In this document: positions 35,541-44,012 of the stretch, one piece after another
How the letters are laid out: every line of letters begins with the position of its first letter
Numbering within the stretch: position 1 is the stretch's first letter
DNA from: an uncultured Lachnospiraceae bacterium
GTDB lineage: Bacteria; Bacillota; Clostridia; Lachnospirales; Lachnospiraceae
Reading direction: 5' to 3'
Length of the DNA stretch: 64,000 nucleotides
Assembly (NCBI GenBank): GCA_910588655.1
Contig: CAJUPJ010000002.1
Span: forward strand, 1-64,000
Program-made: the position numbers and the translations under genes
Notes under the pieces: model-generated
Database searches by the model: none
What the model saw: the letters and a program-made list of their open reading frames with translations, nothing else
Told to the model about the DNA's origin: nothing

Positions 35541-35909
35541 ATGAATGAATATAAGAGGACAGCTTTTAAAAATGCGGGAGTTAATATTGATGAAGCCAGT
35601 GAAAGGTTTATGGGTAATTATTTATTTATGGATAAATGTTTCAGGATGTTTATAAATGATAAAAACTTTATAAAACTTAAAGAAGCAGTTTACAATAATA
35701 ATATCGAAGAAGCATTTATTGCAGCACACACTTTAAAAGGAGTATGTGGTGAATTATCCATTTATAAACTGGGCAGTATTGTCTGCCAGATGTCTTATAT
35801 GTTAAAAGGAGGGGACATAAAATCAGCTTCTGAAATTATGCCAGAAGCTTTGTATGAATATGAAATGTTATCAGAGGTTTTTAATACATGCCTGCCATTG
35901 GCAGAATAA
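35541..35909 (+). CDS. HPt (histidine phosphotransfer) domain protein
   Basis: The 122-residue protein is a single HPt domain: five predicted helices with the phospho-accepting His in EEAFIAAHTLKGVCGEL, followed by YKLGSIVCQMSYMLKGG. Such proteins pass phosphate between a hybrid kinase and a response regulator. No hybrid kinase is in the window. The start ATG 35541 has GGAGAG at 35530-35535; the frame is open upstream to 35481 without a ribosome site. Strong terminator directly after the stop codon, so it is a single-gene unit. Confidence 0.9.
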   Translation: MNEYKRTAFKNAGVNIDEASERFMGNYLFMDKCFRMFINDKNFIKLKEAVYNNNIEEAFIAAHTLKGVCGELSIYKLGSIVCQMSYMLKGGDIKSASEIMPEALYEYEMLSEVFNTCLPLAE

Positions 35910-35917
35910 ACAATTAC

Positions 35918-35941
35918 CCAGGGCTTTTGCCCTGGTTTTTT
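35918..35941 (+). terminator. Intrinsic terminator after the HPt gene
   Basis: CCAGGGC, TTTT, GCCCTGG then TTTTTT, a classic rho-independent terminator, placed just before repeat copy 8. Confidence 0.92.
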
Positions 35942-36692
35942 CACGTCCATTTCATAATTTCCACATACAGTAAACTGGATATGGGATAATTCACAGTTAT
36001 CTGGTGTTGGTGTGGATTGTGTAGATGGACGCAGGTTTCCAGTGTTCCACTAAATTATTCCATTACAGGGCACGCTTCCGCTACGTTAGCCCACGCAACG
36101 GCACATAAAGCCAGATATTTAATGCTCCAGAATAAACTGAAGTTTATTCCGTCACATTAAATATCTGGCTTAAATGCCGGCGGTGCTAAAGTGCCTCTGT
36201 CATGGAATAATATTAGATGGAACACTGGAAACCTGCTGTTTCCTGGCAAAATTCCAGAAAAACAGGCTGGCAGGATAACTGCAAATTATGGTGTGGAAAA
36301 GATGATTCAGGCGGACGGCAGTCATGTGGTATCTTTTTTATATTAATGCTTATGTAATAGTAACATTTGCATAATATAATACTTGGCTAGCAGAATAACT
36401 ACCACCCTCTTTTATAGTTATCTTGTTATTCTGGATTTTAGCGTAAGTTTGCAGTGGCAGGTTTCGCGTGCCATGATGCCAGCAATATTCCGTTAAAGGG
36501 GTACTTTAAGCCCGCCGGCATTTAAGTCCATGTGTTCCAGGGGAAACGTCAGTTTCCTTTGGAATACATGGACTTTATGTGCCGTTGCGTGGCTTGACGT
36601 AGCGGAAGCGTACCCCTGTACGGAATATTCTGGCTCTGGCACAGAAACCGTCCGCCAATCCACACCAACACCAGATAACTGTAAATTATCCC
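35942..36692. repeat. Composite head-to-head palindromic repeat, copies 8 and 9
   Basis: The left end repeats the ACGTCCATTTCATAA motif of copy 2 and GATAATTCACAGTTATCTGG. Hairpin 1 (about 36045-36240) is the second variant (GTTCCACTAAATTATTCC arms; bulge CGCTTCCGCTACG on the left; apical AGATATTTAATGCTCC/GTCACATTAAATATCT). An internal end, GGATAACTGCAAATTATG, lies at about 36273-36290. Hairpin 2 (about 36470-36640) is the first variant, inverted, with CGTAGCGGAAGCG on the right. The right end is CAGATAACTGTAAATTATCC. This fills nearly all the 882 bases between the HPt and FliB genes. Confidence 0.88.
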
Positions 36693-36791
36693 ACATACAT
36701 TTTTTAATATACAATAGATTTTGGGCTTTGGTTGTGGTATAATGCAGAATGTCATGTCAAGGCTCTTTAAATACGGAAGGAGGCATTACTG

Positions 36792-38018
36792 ATGCGTTAT
36801 TATTATCCTGATTATTTTAACAGGTTTACATGCGTAGGAGGGATGGAGTGCCCTGACAGCTGCTGCCACATATGGCAGATAACAGTAGATAAAAAAACCT
36901 TGAAGAAGTATAAAAAGGTTGGAGGCGCGCTTGGACAGCGTATGCGTGAAAAGATTGATTTCAGGACAGGCAATATAGAACCACATGGGGAAGAGAACCG
37001 TTGCGAATTTCTTAATAATGACAACCTTTGTGATATAGTCCTTGGGCTTGGTGAAGATTATCTTTGCAACACATGCCATACACATCCAAGACATGAAGAA
37101 GTATACTATAATGTGCGTGAGCGTTCACTTGCTATTACATGCCCTATAGCATGTAAAGAACTGCTTATGCGTGAAGAGCCTGTTGTTATAGAGGTAGAAG
37201 AAGATAATAAAAAGGACAGGCATGACAGGTATTTTGATGCGCCATTGTTTGGACAGCTTGAAAATGTGCGTGACGGGATGCTGGAACTTGCACAGAAAAG
37301 GGATATAGGAATATTTAAACGTATGTCCCTGCTGCTTGGCATGGCACATGATATAGAAAGGCGTATAAGAAAAAGACAGGCAAGAAATAAAAACGGGCTT
37401 ATAAATAAAATATTCCCATCATTCCAGGAATTTACGCCTGGTGAGGTGGATGAAATAAAAAAGATTATTTCTTCCTATAGCGATGTTTCTGCATACAATA
37501 GTATGGCAAAACATATTATAACAGAAGGCATTTCTGCAAAACAGGCAATAACAGATATGTTATTTACATTATGTACAATGGAACCTTTAAAGAATACATG
37601 GATACCATATATACAAAGCGTAATAAATATCAGGACGCAGATGGAAGAAGAAGAGTATATAATGTGCCAGACAGAGTTTGAAGAGGAAATAACAGAAATA
37701 CAGCTTGAACAGCTTCTGTTTTATTTTGTTTATCTTTACTGCTGTAATGCAACATATGACAGGATGCTGCTTGCCAAAATCAAGATGGCAGTTGCCAATA
37801 CTGTAATAATACGTGAACTCTGGTTTATGAAATGGCTTGAAGATGACAAGATGCTTACAGAAGATGCACAGGCAGAACTTGCACACTGGTTTGTGCGTGA
37901 GGTTGAGAATTCAGATGAAAATATAGAACAGTGGGACAGTCTTATGCAGAGAAACCCGAGGTTTTCACTAGAGACAATGCTTAGTGTGCTGATGATATTG
38001 AAAGGAAATGAGGATTAA
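36792..38018 (+). CDS. fliB: FliB-family flagellin lysine-N-methylase
   Basis: The 408-residue protein has the Cys-rich FliB N terminus: GGMECPDSCCHIWQITVDKK, then NRCEFLNNDNLCDI, YLCNTCHTHPR and ITCPIACKEL. These cysteines probably bind an Fe-S cluster. In Salmonella, FliB methylates lysines of surface-exposed flagellin. The enzyme acts in the cytoplasm before export. ATG 36792 follows GGAAGGAGG (36775-36783). It is the first gene of a six-gene operon and ends one base before the Fic gene. No flagellin gene is in the window. Confidence 0.88.
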   Translation: MRYYYPDYFNRFTCVGGMECPDSCCHIWQITVDKKTLKKYKKVGGALGQRMREKIDFRTGNIEPHGEENRCEFLNNDNLCDIVLGLGEDYLCNTCHTHPRHEEVYYNVRERSLAITCPIACKELLMREEPVVIEVEEDNKKDRHDRYFDAPLFGQLENVRDGMLELAQKRDIGIFKRMSLLLGMAHDIERRIRKRQARNKNGLINKIFPSFQEFTPGEVDEIKKIISSYSDVSAYNSMAKHIITEGISAKQAITDMLFTLCTMEPLKNTWIPYIQSVINIRTQMEEEEYIMCQTEFEEEITEIQLEQLLFYFVYLYCCNATYDRMLLAKIKMAVANTVIIRELWFMKWLEDDKMLTEDAQAELAHWFVREVENSDENIEQWDSLMQRNPRFSLETMLSVLMILKGNED

Positions 38019-38019
38019 T

Positions 38020-38919
38020 ATGGAATACAAGATTTTAGAGAGAGATGCAAAGCTTGGTGATTACAGTGCAGCAAGTAAACTGCAGCAGAGGCAGGAGAAG
38101 CTTGAACCCCTCCCTATAAGGGATGCTTTTGGTTATACACTGGCATGGTGTCCTGAGGCAATCCCTGACGGGCTGCTTGATGATATTAACAAAATGTATA
38201 ACAGCATTTCAGTAACAGACATTGATACTGATATTTCCATTGAAAAGGAGTCATTCCATAGCTGCCGTATAGAAGGCGCTGATACATCACTTGATGAACT
38301 TTTTGATATTTTCAGGGCAAAGAGGACTGAAAAAAAAGGTGATAAAATGATTTTGAATACATACAGGGCAGTTAAATTCCTTAATCTTACAGCAAAAAGA
38401 AATGTAGATACACTTGTGCGCCTCTGGGAAATAGTTACAGATGGTGTATGTGACAATCCAAACCTTTCAGGCAGCAAATTCAGGACAGGAGTTGTTACTG
38501 TAGGCACACACCAGGCTCCGGAAGTAGAACTGCTTGATTACTGCATGAAGCAGTTTTTTGATTTCTATAATGGTGATAATATAGAATGTCCATATATTAA
38601 AGTTGCAATAATACATTTTTACTTTGTATATATGCATCCTTTCTGTGATGGCAATGGGCGTATTGCAAGGTTAATTACATCAGATTTCCTGATACATTCA
38701 GGGCTTGATAATTTTAGTGCGCTTACACTTAGCAAGACAATTAATGAAACAGCGCCAGACTATTACCAGGCAATAGAAAACAGCGAAAATTCATTACATG
38801 ATGTTACACCTTTTATCCAATATATGTTAAAGACAGTATATGATAATTTATATGAAGTGCTTGAGGGACAGGGCAGGTATATTGTAAAACATACAGACTG
38901 GAGGCAGGTATTTGTATGA
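38020..38919 (+). CDS. Fic-domain protein (predicted AMP-transferase), self-inhibited class II
   Basis: 299 residues. The Fic core motif is complete: HPFCDGNGRIAR (HxFx(D/E)GNGRxxR) near residue 210, with the catalytic His, and a flap region before it. The N-terminal part contains the inhibitory helix motif SCRIEG (S/T-x-x-x-E-G/N) at about residue 83, with Glu placed to block the ATP gamma-phosphate, which marks class II self-inhibited Fic proteins. It should transfer AMP (or a related group) to a protein hydroxyl. ATG 38020 uses GAGG at 38009-38012; it overlaps the next gene by 4 bases (ATGA). The target is unknown; the operon partners are candidates. Confidence 0.93.
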   Translation: MEYKILERDAKLGDYSAASKLQQRQEKLEPLPIRDAFGYTLAWCPEAIPDGLLDDINKMYNSISVTDIDTDISIEKESFHSCRIEGADTSLDELFDIFRAKRTEKKGDKMILNTYRAVKFLNLTAKRNVDTLVRLWEIVTDGVCDNPNLSGSKFRTGVVTVGTHQAPEVELLDYCMKQFFDFYNGDNIECPYIKVAIIHFYFVYMHPFCDGNGRIARLITSDFLIHSGLDNFSALTLSKTINETAPDYYQAIENSENSLHDVTPFIQYMLKTVYDNLYEVLEGQGRYIVKHTDWRQVFV

Positions 38920-41054
38920 ATAAAGGATTAAAGAAACTTACAAAGAAAGAAAGGGCTGTATACCTTTCTATAGCTTCAGTTTTTTATATTCTGCTTTCAT
39001 TGCTTTTTACTTATTTTAAACCAATTAATACACTGGATTATATGGTAAGTGACTTTTTCTACCAGTCACTTGTTGAGAAAAAAGAGAGAAACTTAAATAT
39101 TAAGATAATTGCCATAGATGAAAAAACTACCAGCAAACTTGGCAGTTTTAAAGACTGGGACAGAAGTGAAGCGGCAAGGCTTGTGAATTACCTGAATAAT
39201 AATGGCAATGAGCCAGATGTTATTGCATTTGGGCTTGATTTCCATGATGAAAAGGATATTAAAGGAGATACAGAGCTTATAAATGCATGCCGTGAACATA
39301 AAAATGTCTGTATAAGTTCAACTGTAGAAACAAAAACAAAAAAGACAGCAATGGCAAAAAAGGTGCGTTTAGTTTCTATGACATCAGGAACAGATAATCC
39401 AGATGAAGAAATATTATATGCCGGGACAGCTGCTTATAACCCGCCACAGGGCACAATGGGCGGCGAAAAAATAACAGGGGTATCTACACCATTTAAAGCA
39501 CTGCTGCCACATATTGCCACAGGTGTTATAAATACAACAAGAAGTGATGAGGATGGCTATGTAAGGAATTTAATTGCAAGTGTTAATTATAATGATACAC
39601 ATTATGAAAGCTTTCCTATTATAGTATTCAGGATGTATCTATACCAGAATGGCAAAGATTATGATATACCAGAAGCAAACTATGAAAATGAGCTGGGTAT
39701 AAACTACTCTAAAAATGGTGGTAATTTCAAAACATATTCATATTATGATGTTATAACAGGCAAAGTTGATAAAAAAAGGTTTAAGAACAGTGTTGTGCTT
39801 GTTGGTGACTATACAGAAGGCAGTACATATAATGTGCCAAACCGCAGGACATCAGAAATAAATGAAATTGAATTACAGGCAAGCATATTAAGTGCATTAG
39901 TACAGAATAATACAATACATTATGCACATAAGTGGTTTCTTGCTGTATGGTATTCACTTTTTGCAGTGCTTTTCTTTGTAGCAACATCACACAGCAGCGG
40001 GCCAAGCATGATTTTTATATCAGCAGTGCTTATAGCCGGGCAGGTAGCTTCAAGCTGTGTTTTAAATGTATGGGGTTATTATATACCACTTCTGCGTATT
40101 ATAATGCTTATTATAACTATTGCAGTAGTAAACCTTATAGCTGGGTATATTATTATAAAGCGCCAGAGGTATTCACTTGAAAAAGTGTTTAAAAAGTATG
40201 TTGATGAACAGGTTGTTAATGAAATCAAAGATGGCGGGATAGATGTAGCGATTGGCGGCAAGAGGAAAAACATAGCAGTCCTTTTTGTGGATATAAGAGG
40301 TTTTACCCCTCTTTCTGAGAACCTTCTGCCAGAACAGGTTGTAGATATCTTAAACAGCTACCTTACAATTATTGCAGATGCAGTAGCTAATAATGGAGGC
40401 ACGCTCGATAAGTTTATAGGGGATGCTGCAATGGCTGTATTTAATTCACCATCTGACCTTGATGACTATGTGTTCAGGGCAATGTGTACTGCATGGGACA
40501 TAGTTTCCAATGGTGCAGCCCTGCGCCGTGAGTGCCTGGATAAATATGGTGTAGAAGTAGAGTTTGGCATTGGTATACACTGTGGCGATGCAGTTATAGG
40601 CAATATTGGAAGCCAGAGCAGGATGGAGTATACTGCTATAGGTGATACCGTAAATACAGCTTCAAGGCTTGAAGGCGTGGCAGAACCAGGACAGATACTT
40701 ATAACCAGGGCAGTTGCAAGAGGGGCTGGCAACAGGGCTGAAATATCATTTGCAGGAGAATACAGCCTTAAAGGCAAGAAGAAAAAAATTGTTGCGTATG
40801 AAATTAATAATATTAAAGAAAGACCTGCACCATTAAAACGCGAAAAAAGCATTGAAGAAAAATATGCAGATGGCATAAAAGAAATTAAAAAAGTACAGGA
40901 AAGATATCTGACCAATGTGCAGGGATTAAAAGAAGAGATTAAGGAGGGGATTAAAGAAGGCATAAAAGAAGCAGGAAGCAGTGGCAACGGGATTGCCGGG
41001 ATAATAGCTGGCAAAAGCCAGAATACAACAGAGGTATTAAAAGGGGGAAAGTAA
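38916..41054 (+). CDS. CHASE2-domain class III adenylate cyclase
   Basis: 712 residues: a membrane helix at about 17-37, an extracytoplasmic CHASE2 domain (about 40-335, with IIAIDEKTTSKLGSFKDWDR), three helices at about 345-420, and a class III cyclase (about 445-630). Catalytic features are complete: VDIRGFT and FIGDAAMAVF (metal Asp pair), LDKF (adenine-selecting Lys), AIGDTVNTASRLE (second selector Asp plus transition-state Asn and Arg). It should make cAMP in response to an external signal. The C-terminal tail has the repetitive EEIKEGIKEGIKEA. ATG 38916 overlaps the Fic stop codon; its stop overlaps the next start by one base. cAMP signalling is uncommon in Clostridia, and I see no cAMP-binding partner here. 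Confidence 0.93.
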   Translation: MNKGLKKLTKKERAVYLSIASVFYILLSLLFTYFKPINTLDYMVSDFFYQSLVEKKERNLNIKIIAIDEKTTSKLGSFKDWDRSEAARLVNYLNNNGNEPDVIAFGLDFHDEKDIKGDTELINACREHKNVCISSTVETKTKKTAMAKKVRLVSMTSGTDNPDEEILYAGTAAYNPPQGTMGGEKITGVSTPFKALLPHIATGVINTTRSDEDGYVRNLIASVNYNDTHYESFPIIVFRMYLYQNGKDYDIPEANYENELGINYSKNGGNFKTYSYYDVITGKVDKKRFKNSVVLVGDYTEGSTYNVPNRRTSEINEIELQASILSALVQNNTIHYAHKWFLAVWYSLFAVLFFVATSHSSGPSMIFISAVLIAGQVASSCVLNVWGYYIPLLRIIMLIITIAVVNLIAGYIIIKRQRYSLEKVFKKYVDEQVVNEIKDGGIDVAIGGKRKNIAVLFVDIRGFTPLSENLLPEQVVDILNSYLTIIADAVANNGGTLDKFIGDAAMAVFNSPSDLDDYVFRAMCTAWDIVSNGAALRRECLDKYGVEVEFGIGIHCGDAVIGNIGSQSRMEYTAIGDTVNTASRLEGVAEPGQILITRAVARGAGNRAEISFAGEYSLKGKKKKIVAYEINNIKERPAPLKREKSIEEKYADGIKEIKKVQERYLTNVQGLKEEIKEGIKEGIKEAGSSGNGIAGIIAGKSQNTTEVLKGGK

Positions 41055-41839
41055 TGGGGAAATTATATTGTATACCATCAGTCCAGGAGATAGACAGTTA
41101 TCTTGGGTTTGCAGAAAAGTATAATGCAGGTTTTGAGTATAATGATTTCTTTATGCCAGGACTTCTTGATGACGGGGCATCAGTTGGAAGAATAATTAAG
41201 CAGTATATGGCAGTACGCCATGACTGCAGCGGTGATACAATGCATGGTGCATTTCTTGATATATGTGTAAACAGTTCAGATTTAAAGATATTTGAAGTGA
41301 GTGATTACAGAGTGCGCCAGTGTATGGATATTGCTGTAAAAATGGGGCTTAAGGCAGTTATTTTCCATACAAACTACATTGTGAATTTCAGGCTGCGTTC
41401 ATATATTAATTCATGGATTGACAGGAATGAAGAATACTGGAGACAGATATTAAAAGATTATAATGGACAGCAGGTGTATATTGAAAATATGTTTGATGAT
41501 GCACCAGGCATGTTAAAATTACTTGCAGAGAGAATGGCAGACGAACCGCGTTTCGGTGTCTGCCTGGATGTTGCACATGCATGTATATCAGGTTCACCTG
41601 TAGAAGACTGGTATAATGTAATGTCGCCTTATGCAAAACATATCCATATTAATGATAATGATGGCGTTGAGGATTTGCATAACCCTGTAGGCACAGGCAT
41701 AATGGAGTGGGACAAGTTCAGTATATGGTGCAAAGGGCTTGCCAAAGAACCATCAGTGCTTGTTGAAACCAGGGGATATGTAAATCTGGAAAAATCAGTT
41801 GAATATATGCAAAACAAAAATATATATCCATTTGTATAG
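41054..41839 (+). CDS. TIM-barrel protein, xylose isomerase-like / AP-endonuclease 2 family
   Basis: 261 residues with the sugar phosphate isomerase/epimerase pattern: AVIFHTNYIVNF, QVYIENMFDDAPGMLKLLAE (metal-binding Glu), FGVCLDVAHACISGSP (Asp, His) and YAKHIHINDNDGVEDLHNPV (His-x-His-x-x-Asp), with a final VLVETRG Glu. These are the divalent-metal ligands of the barrel. Substrate is unknown. ATG 41054 overlaps the cyclase stop codon (TAATG). Its presence with a CgeB-type transferase two genes later might point to a sugar modification route, but that is inference. Confidence 0.82.
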   Translation: MGKLYCIPSVQEIDSYLGFAEKYNAGFEYNDFFMPGLLDDGASVGRIIKQYMAVRHDCSGDTMHGAFLDICVNSSDLKIFEVSDYRVRQCMDIAVKMGLKAVIFHTNYIVNFRLRSYINSWIDRNEEYWRQILKDYNGQQVYIENMFDDAPGMLKLLAERMADEPRFGVCLDVAHACISGSPVEDWYNVMSPYAKHIHINDNDGVEDLHNPVGTGIMEWDKFSIWCKGLAKEPSVLVETRGYVNLEKSVEYMQNKNIYPFV

Positions 41840-41857
41840 GAAGGAAAGGTAGTATAT

Positions 41858-42757
41858 ATGGTTTCAGAATCAGTAGTAAAGGCAATGATGGAAACATCGG
41901 CATTAAGCTTTGTTGTCCCGTTTGCGTTTGTACTTATATGGAAGATGAGGTTCCGCAAAAGCATAATTCCATCATTAACAGGTGTACTAGTGTTTTTAAC
42001 ATTTGGTATAATATTAAAATCAGTGCCAAACCTGCTTTTCCTGTCAGTGGACAGCCCTGTTTCACATTTTATCAACGGAAATATATGGGCTTATGCAATA
42101 TATTGCGGGCTGGCAGCAGGCATATTTGAAGAGGCGGGACGCTATGTATCATTTAAGCTTTTACTTAAAAATCATGATTACAGGGAAAGCTCTGTTGCAT
42201 ATGGTCTTGGGCATGGTGGTATTGAGTGTATTGTAGTTCTTGGTTTTGCAATGTTACAGAACTTTACATATGCCCAGATTATAAATGCAGGCCAGATGGA
42301 AGAGATGATATCAACATTTCCAGATGAAAGTGCACAGGCTGTTTTCAGGGAATTACAGCAGGCTGTTATAAATATGACTGTACAGGACTGTATATGGGCA
42401 GGTGTTGAAAGGCTTTCAGCACTGGCACTCCAGGTATCATTATCAGTACTTGTATACCAGGCTGCCAGGGTACAGAATAAAAAATATTTCCTTGCAATAG
42501 CAGTAATGCTCCATGCACTTATAGATGTGTTTGCAGCATTCAGCCAGCAGGGCAGCATACCAGTTGCTGCTATAGAAATAGTTATAATTATTTATGCACT
42601 TATAGTTTCAATATTTGCTTATAAGATATATGCAAACCTTCCGCATGATGAAAGAGAATCTGCTGAAAGCAGGAAAAACTGGGCATTTGCATCTAAAAAA
42701 CTGGAAAAGGGCAACAGCATGGACAATGGCAGTACAGGAGAAAATAATGACAGATAA
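41858..42757 (+). CDS. YhfC-family integral membrane protein (putative intramembrane protease)
   Basis: 299 residues with about seven membrane helices. The family marks are FEEAGRYVSFKLLL (EExxR) in the third helix region and VAYGLGHGGIECIVV (GxxHGG) in the next, and a later His in LHALIDVFAAF. Acidic and His residues inside membrane helices suggest a metal-dependent intramembrane protease, as proposed for YhfC and CPBP proteins. The C-terminal 30 residues are charged and cytoplasmic. It starts 18 bases after the TIM-barrel gene with GGAAAGG and overlaps the next gene by 11 bases. Confidence 0.85.
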   Translation: MVSESVVKAMMETSALSFVVPFAFVLIWKMRFRKSIIPSLTGVLVFLTFGIILKSVPNLLFLSVDSPVSHFINGNIWAYAIYCGLAAGIFEEAGRYVSFKLLLKNHDYRESSVAYGLGHGGIECIVVLGFAMLQNFTYAQIINAGQMEEMISTFPDESAQAVFRELQQAVINMTVQDCIWAGVERLSALALQVSLSVLVYQAARVQNKKYFLAIAVMLHALIDVFAAFSQQGSIPVAAIEIVIIIYALIVSIFAYKIYANLPHDERESAESRKNWAFASKKLEKGNSMDNGSTGENNDR

Positions 42758-43940
42758 CCCCCTTAGAATACTTATACTGGAAACCAGGAAGTTAAGTTAT
42801 GGTTCATCAAGTGTATTTTTAGAGTTAATATGTGGAATATTAAGGGAAAAAGGGGCAGATGTAACCCACTGTATTATAAATGACCCAGAAGCTGACAGCC
42901 TGCTGCTTGAAAGCTTTTCAGGCAAAAGTTTTGATGCAGTAATAGGCATGAATTCAGTATTAACACTGGCAGAATGTGACAGTGGCAGGTATCTTGACAG
43001 CATAAATGCACCATTTATAAATATTATAGCTGACCACCCGATGCATGTACATAAATACCTTGAAGTAAAGCTTAAGAGGTATTATGTAATATGCCTTGAC
43101 GAATACCATAAGGAATACATTGAAAGGTATTACCCCCATATTAAAAAAACTGCTGCAATACCTTTTGGCGGGATAAAATACCTGCCAGATGGGGAAGATA
43201 AAGAAAAGTATTATAGTTACAGCCAGTTTGCAAAGCGTAAGTACCATATATTTTTTCCTGCAACATATACCCCGCCATCATATTACAGGCAGGTTATGGA
43301 GGAAACTAATATAAGCTATGTAAAACAGGCAGAAGAGATAATGCAGGCAATTCTTGATGGTGGCACTTCCCCTGTACATGAGCTTTACAGGAATATTACA
43401 TCATGGAAAGAGGAGCGTTTTGCAGCAAGGATGTATAAAGCAAGGTATATTGACAAATATATACGTGACTGTTTCCGGAATATGGCAGTATCATCCCTGT
43501 TAGAAGAAGGCTATAAGGTTGATGTGGCAGGTGCAAGGTGGGATATGTACAACGGGCGCTATAAGGACAGGCTTGTTATACACAGCCAGAAGGAGTATAA
43601 AGACCTGCCAGAAGCAATGGCAGATTCACAGGTTGTGTTAAATGTACAGCCATTATTTACAGAAGCGCCGCATGACAGGGTTTTTAATGCAATGGCAAAT
43701 GGTTCAGCAGTACTGTCTGATACTTGCAGTTATATTGAAGCAAACTATAAAAAAGATACGCTGCTCTTTAACCTCCAGGATATCCATAAGAGCATTGCAG
43801 GAATGGGAAATACATTAAACAATACAGAAAAGCTTTATAAAATGGCATCAAACCTTAGGAATTTATCAGAAAATGAAACATGGCATGACAGATGTGCCCG
43901 GATTACCGGGTTTATTAAGGAAATTTTAAGTGATTTGTAA
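42747..43940 (+). CDS. CgeB-type (DUF3880-like) glycosyltransferase
   Basis: 397 residues. N-terminal: LRILILETRKLSYGSSSVFL, FDAVIGMNSVLTL, INAPFINIIADHPMHVHKYL (the DUF3880 block). C-terminal: YKDLPEAMADSQVVLNVQPL followed by FTEAPHDRVFNAMANGSAVL and SDTCSY, the glycosyltransferase group 1-like site with its Glu-containing loop. As with the protein at 11559-12740, a nucleotide-sugar transferase is expected; FliB at the head of the operon makes flagellin or another surface protein a reasonable acceptor. ATG 42747 has CAGGAG at 42735-42740. It is the last gene of the six-gene operon; a new promoter follows at once. Confidence 0.82.
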   Translation: MTDNPLRILILETRKLSYGSSSVFLELICGILREKGADVTHCIINDPEADSLLLESFSGKSFDAVIGMNSVLTLAECDSGRYLDSINAPFINIIADHPMHVHKYLEVKLKRYYVICLDEYHKEYIERYYPHIKKTAAIPFGGIKYLPDGEDKEKYYSYSQFAKRKYHIFFPATYTPPSYYRQVMEETNISYVKQAEEIMQAILDGGTSPVHELYRNITSWKEERFAARMYKARYIDKYIRDCFRNMAVSSLLEEGYKVDVAGARWDMYNGRYKDRLVIHSQKEYKDLPEAMADSQVVLNVQPLFTEAPHDRVFNAMANGSAVLSDTCSYIEANYKKDTLLFNLQDIHKSIAGMGNTLNNTEKLYKMASNLRNLSENETWHDRCARITGFIKEILSDL

Positions 43941-43970
43941 TTGACAATCCTGGCAAATAGAAGGTATTAT
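43941..43970 (+). promoter_or_regulatory. Promoter of the LTA synthase-like gene
   Basis: Consensus TTGACA (43941-43946), 18 bases, TATTAT (43965-43970), directly after the stop codon of the transferase gene. It separates the six-gene operon from the following gene. Confidence 0.75.
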
Positions 43971-44012
43971 ACCATATGTGGGAATTTTTAAATGTAAAGG
44001 GATGTTTTGTAT

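Noticed and set aside
36493..36755. Several 68-73 residue frames on both strands
   Set aside because: All are within a palindromic repeat; similar frames recur in other copies only because the DNA is repeated.
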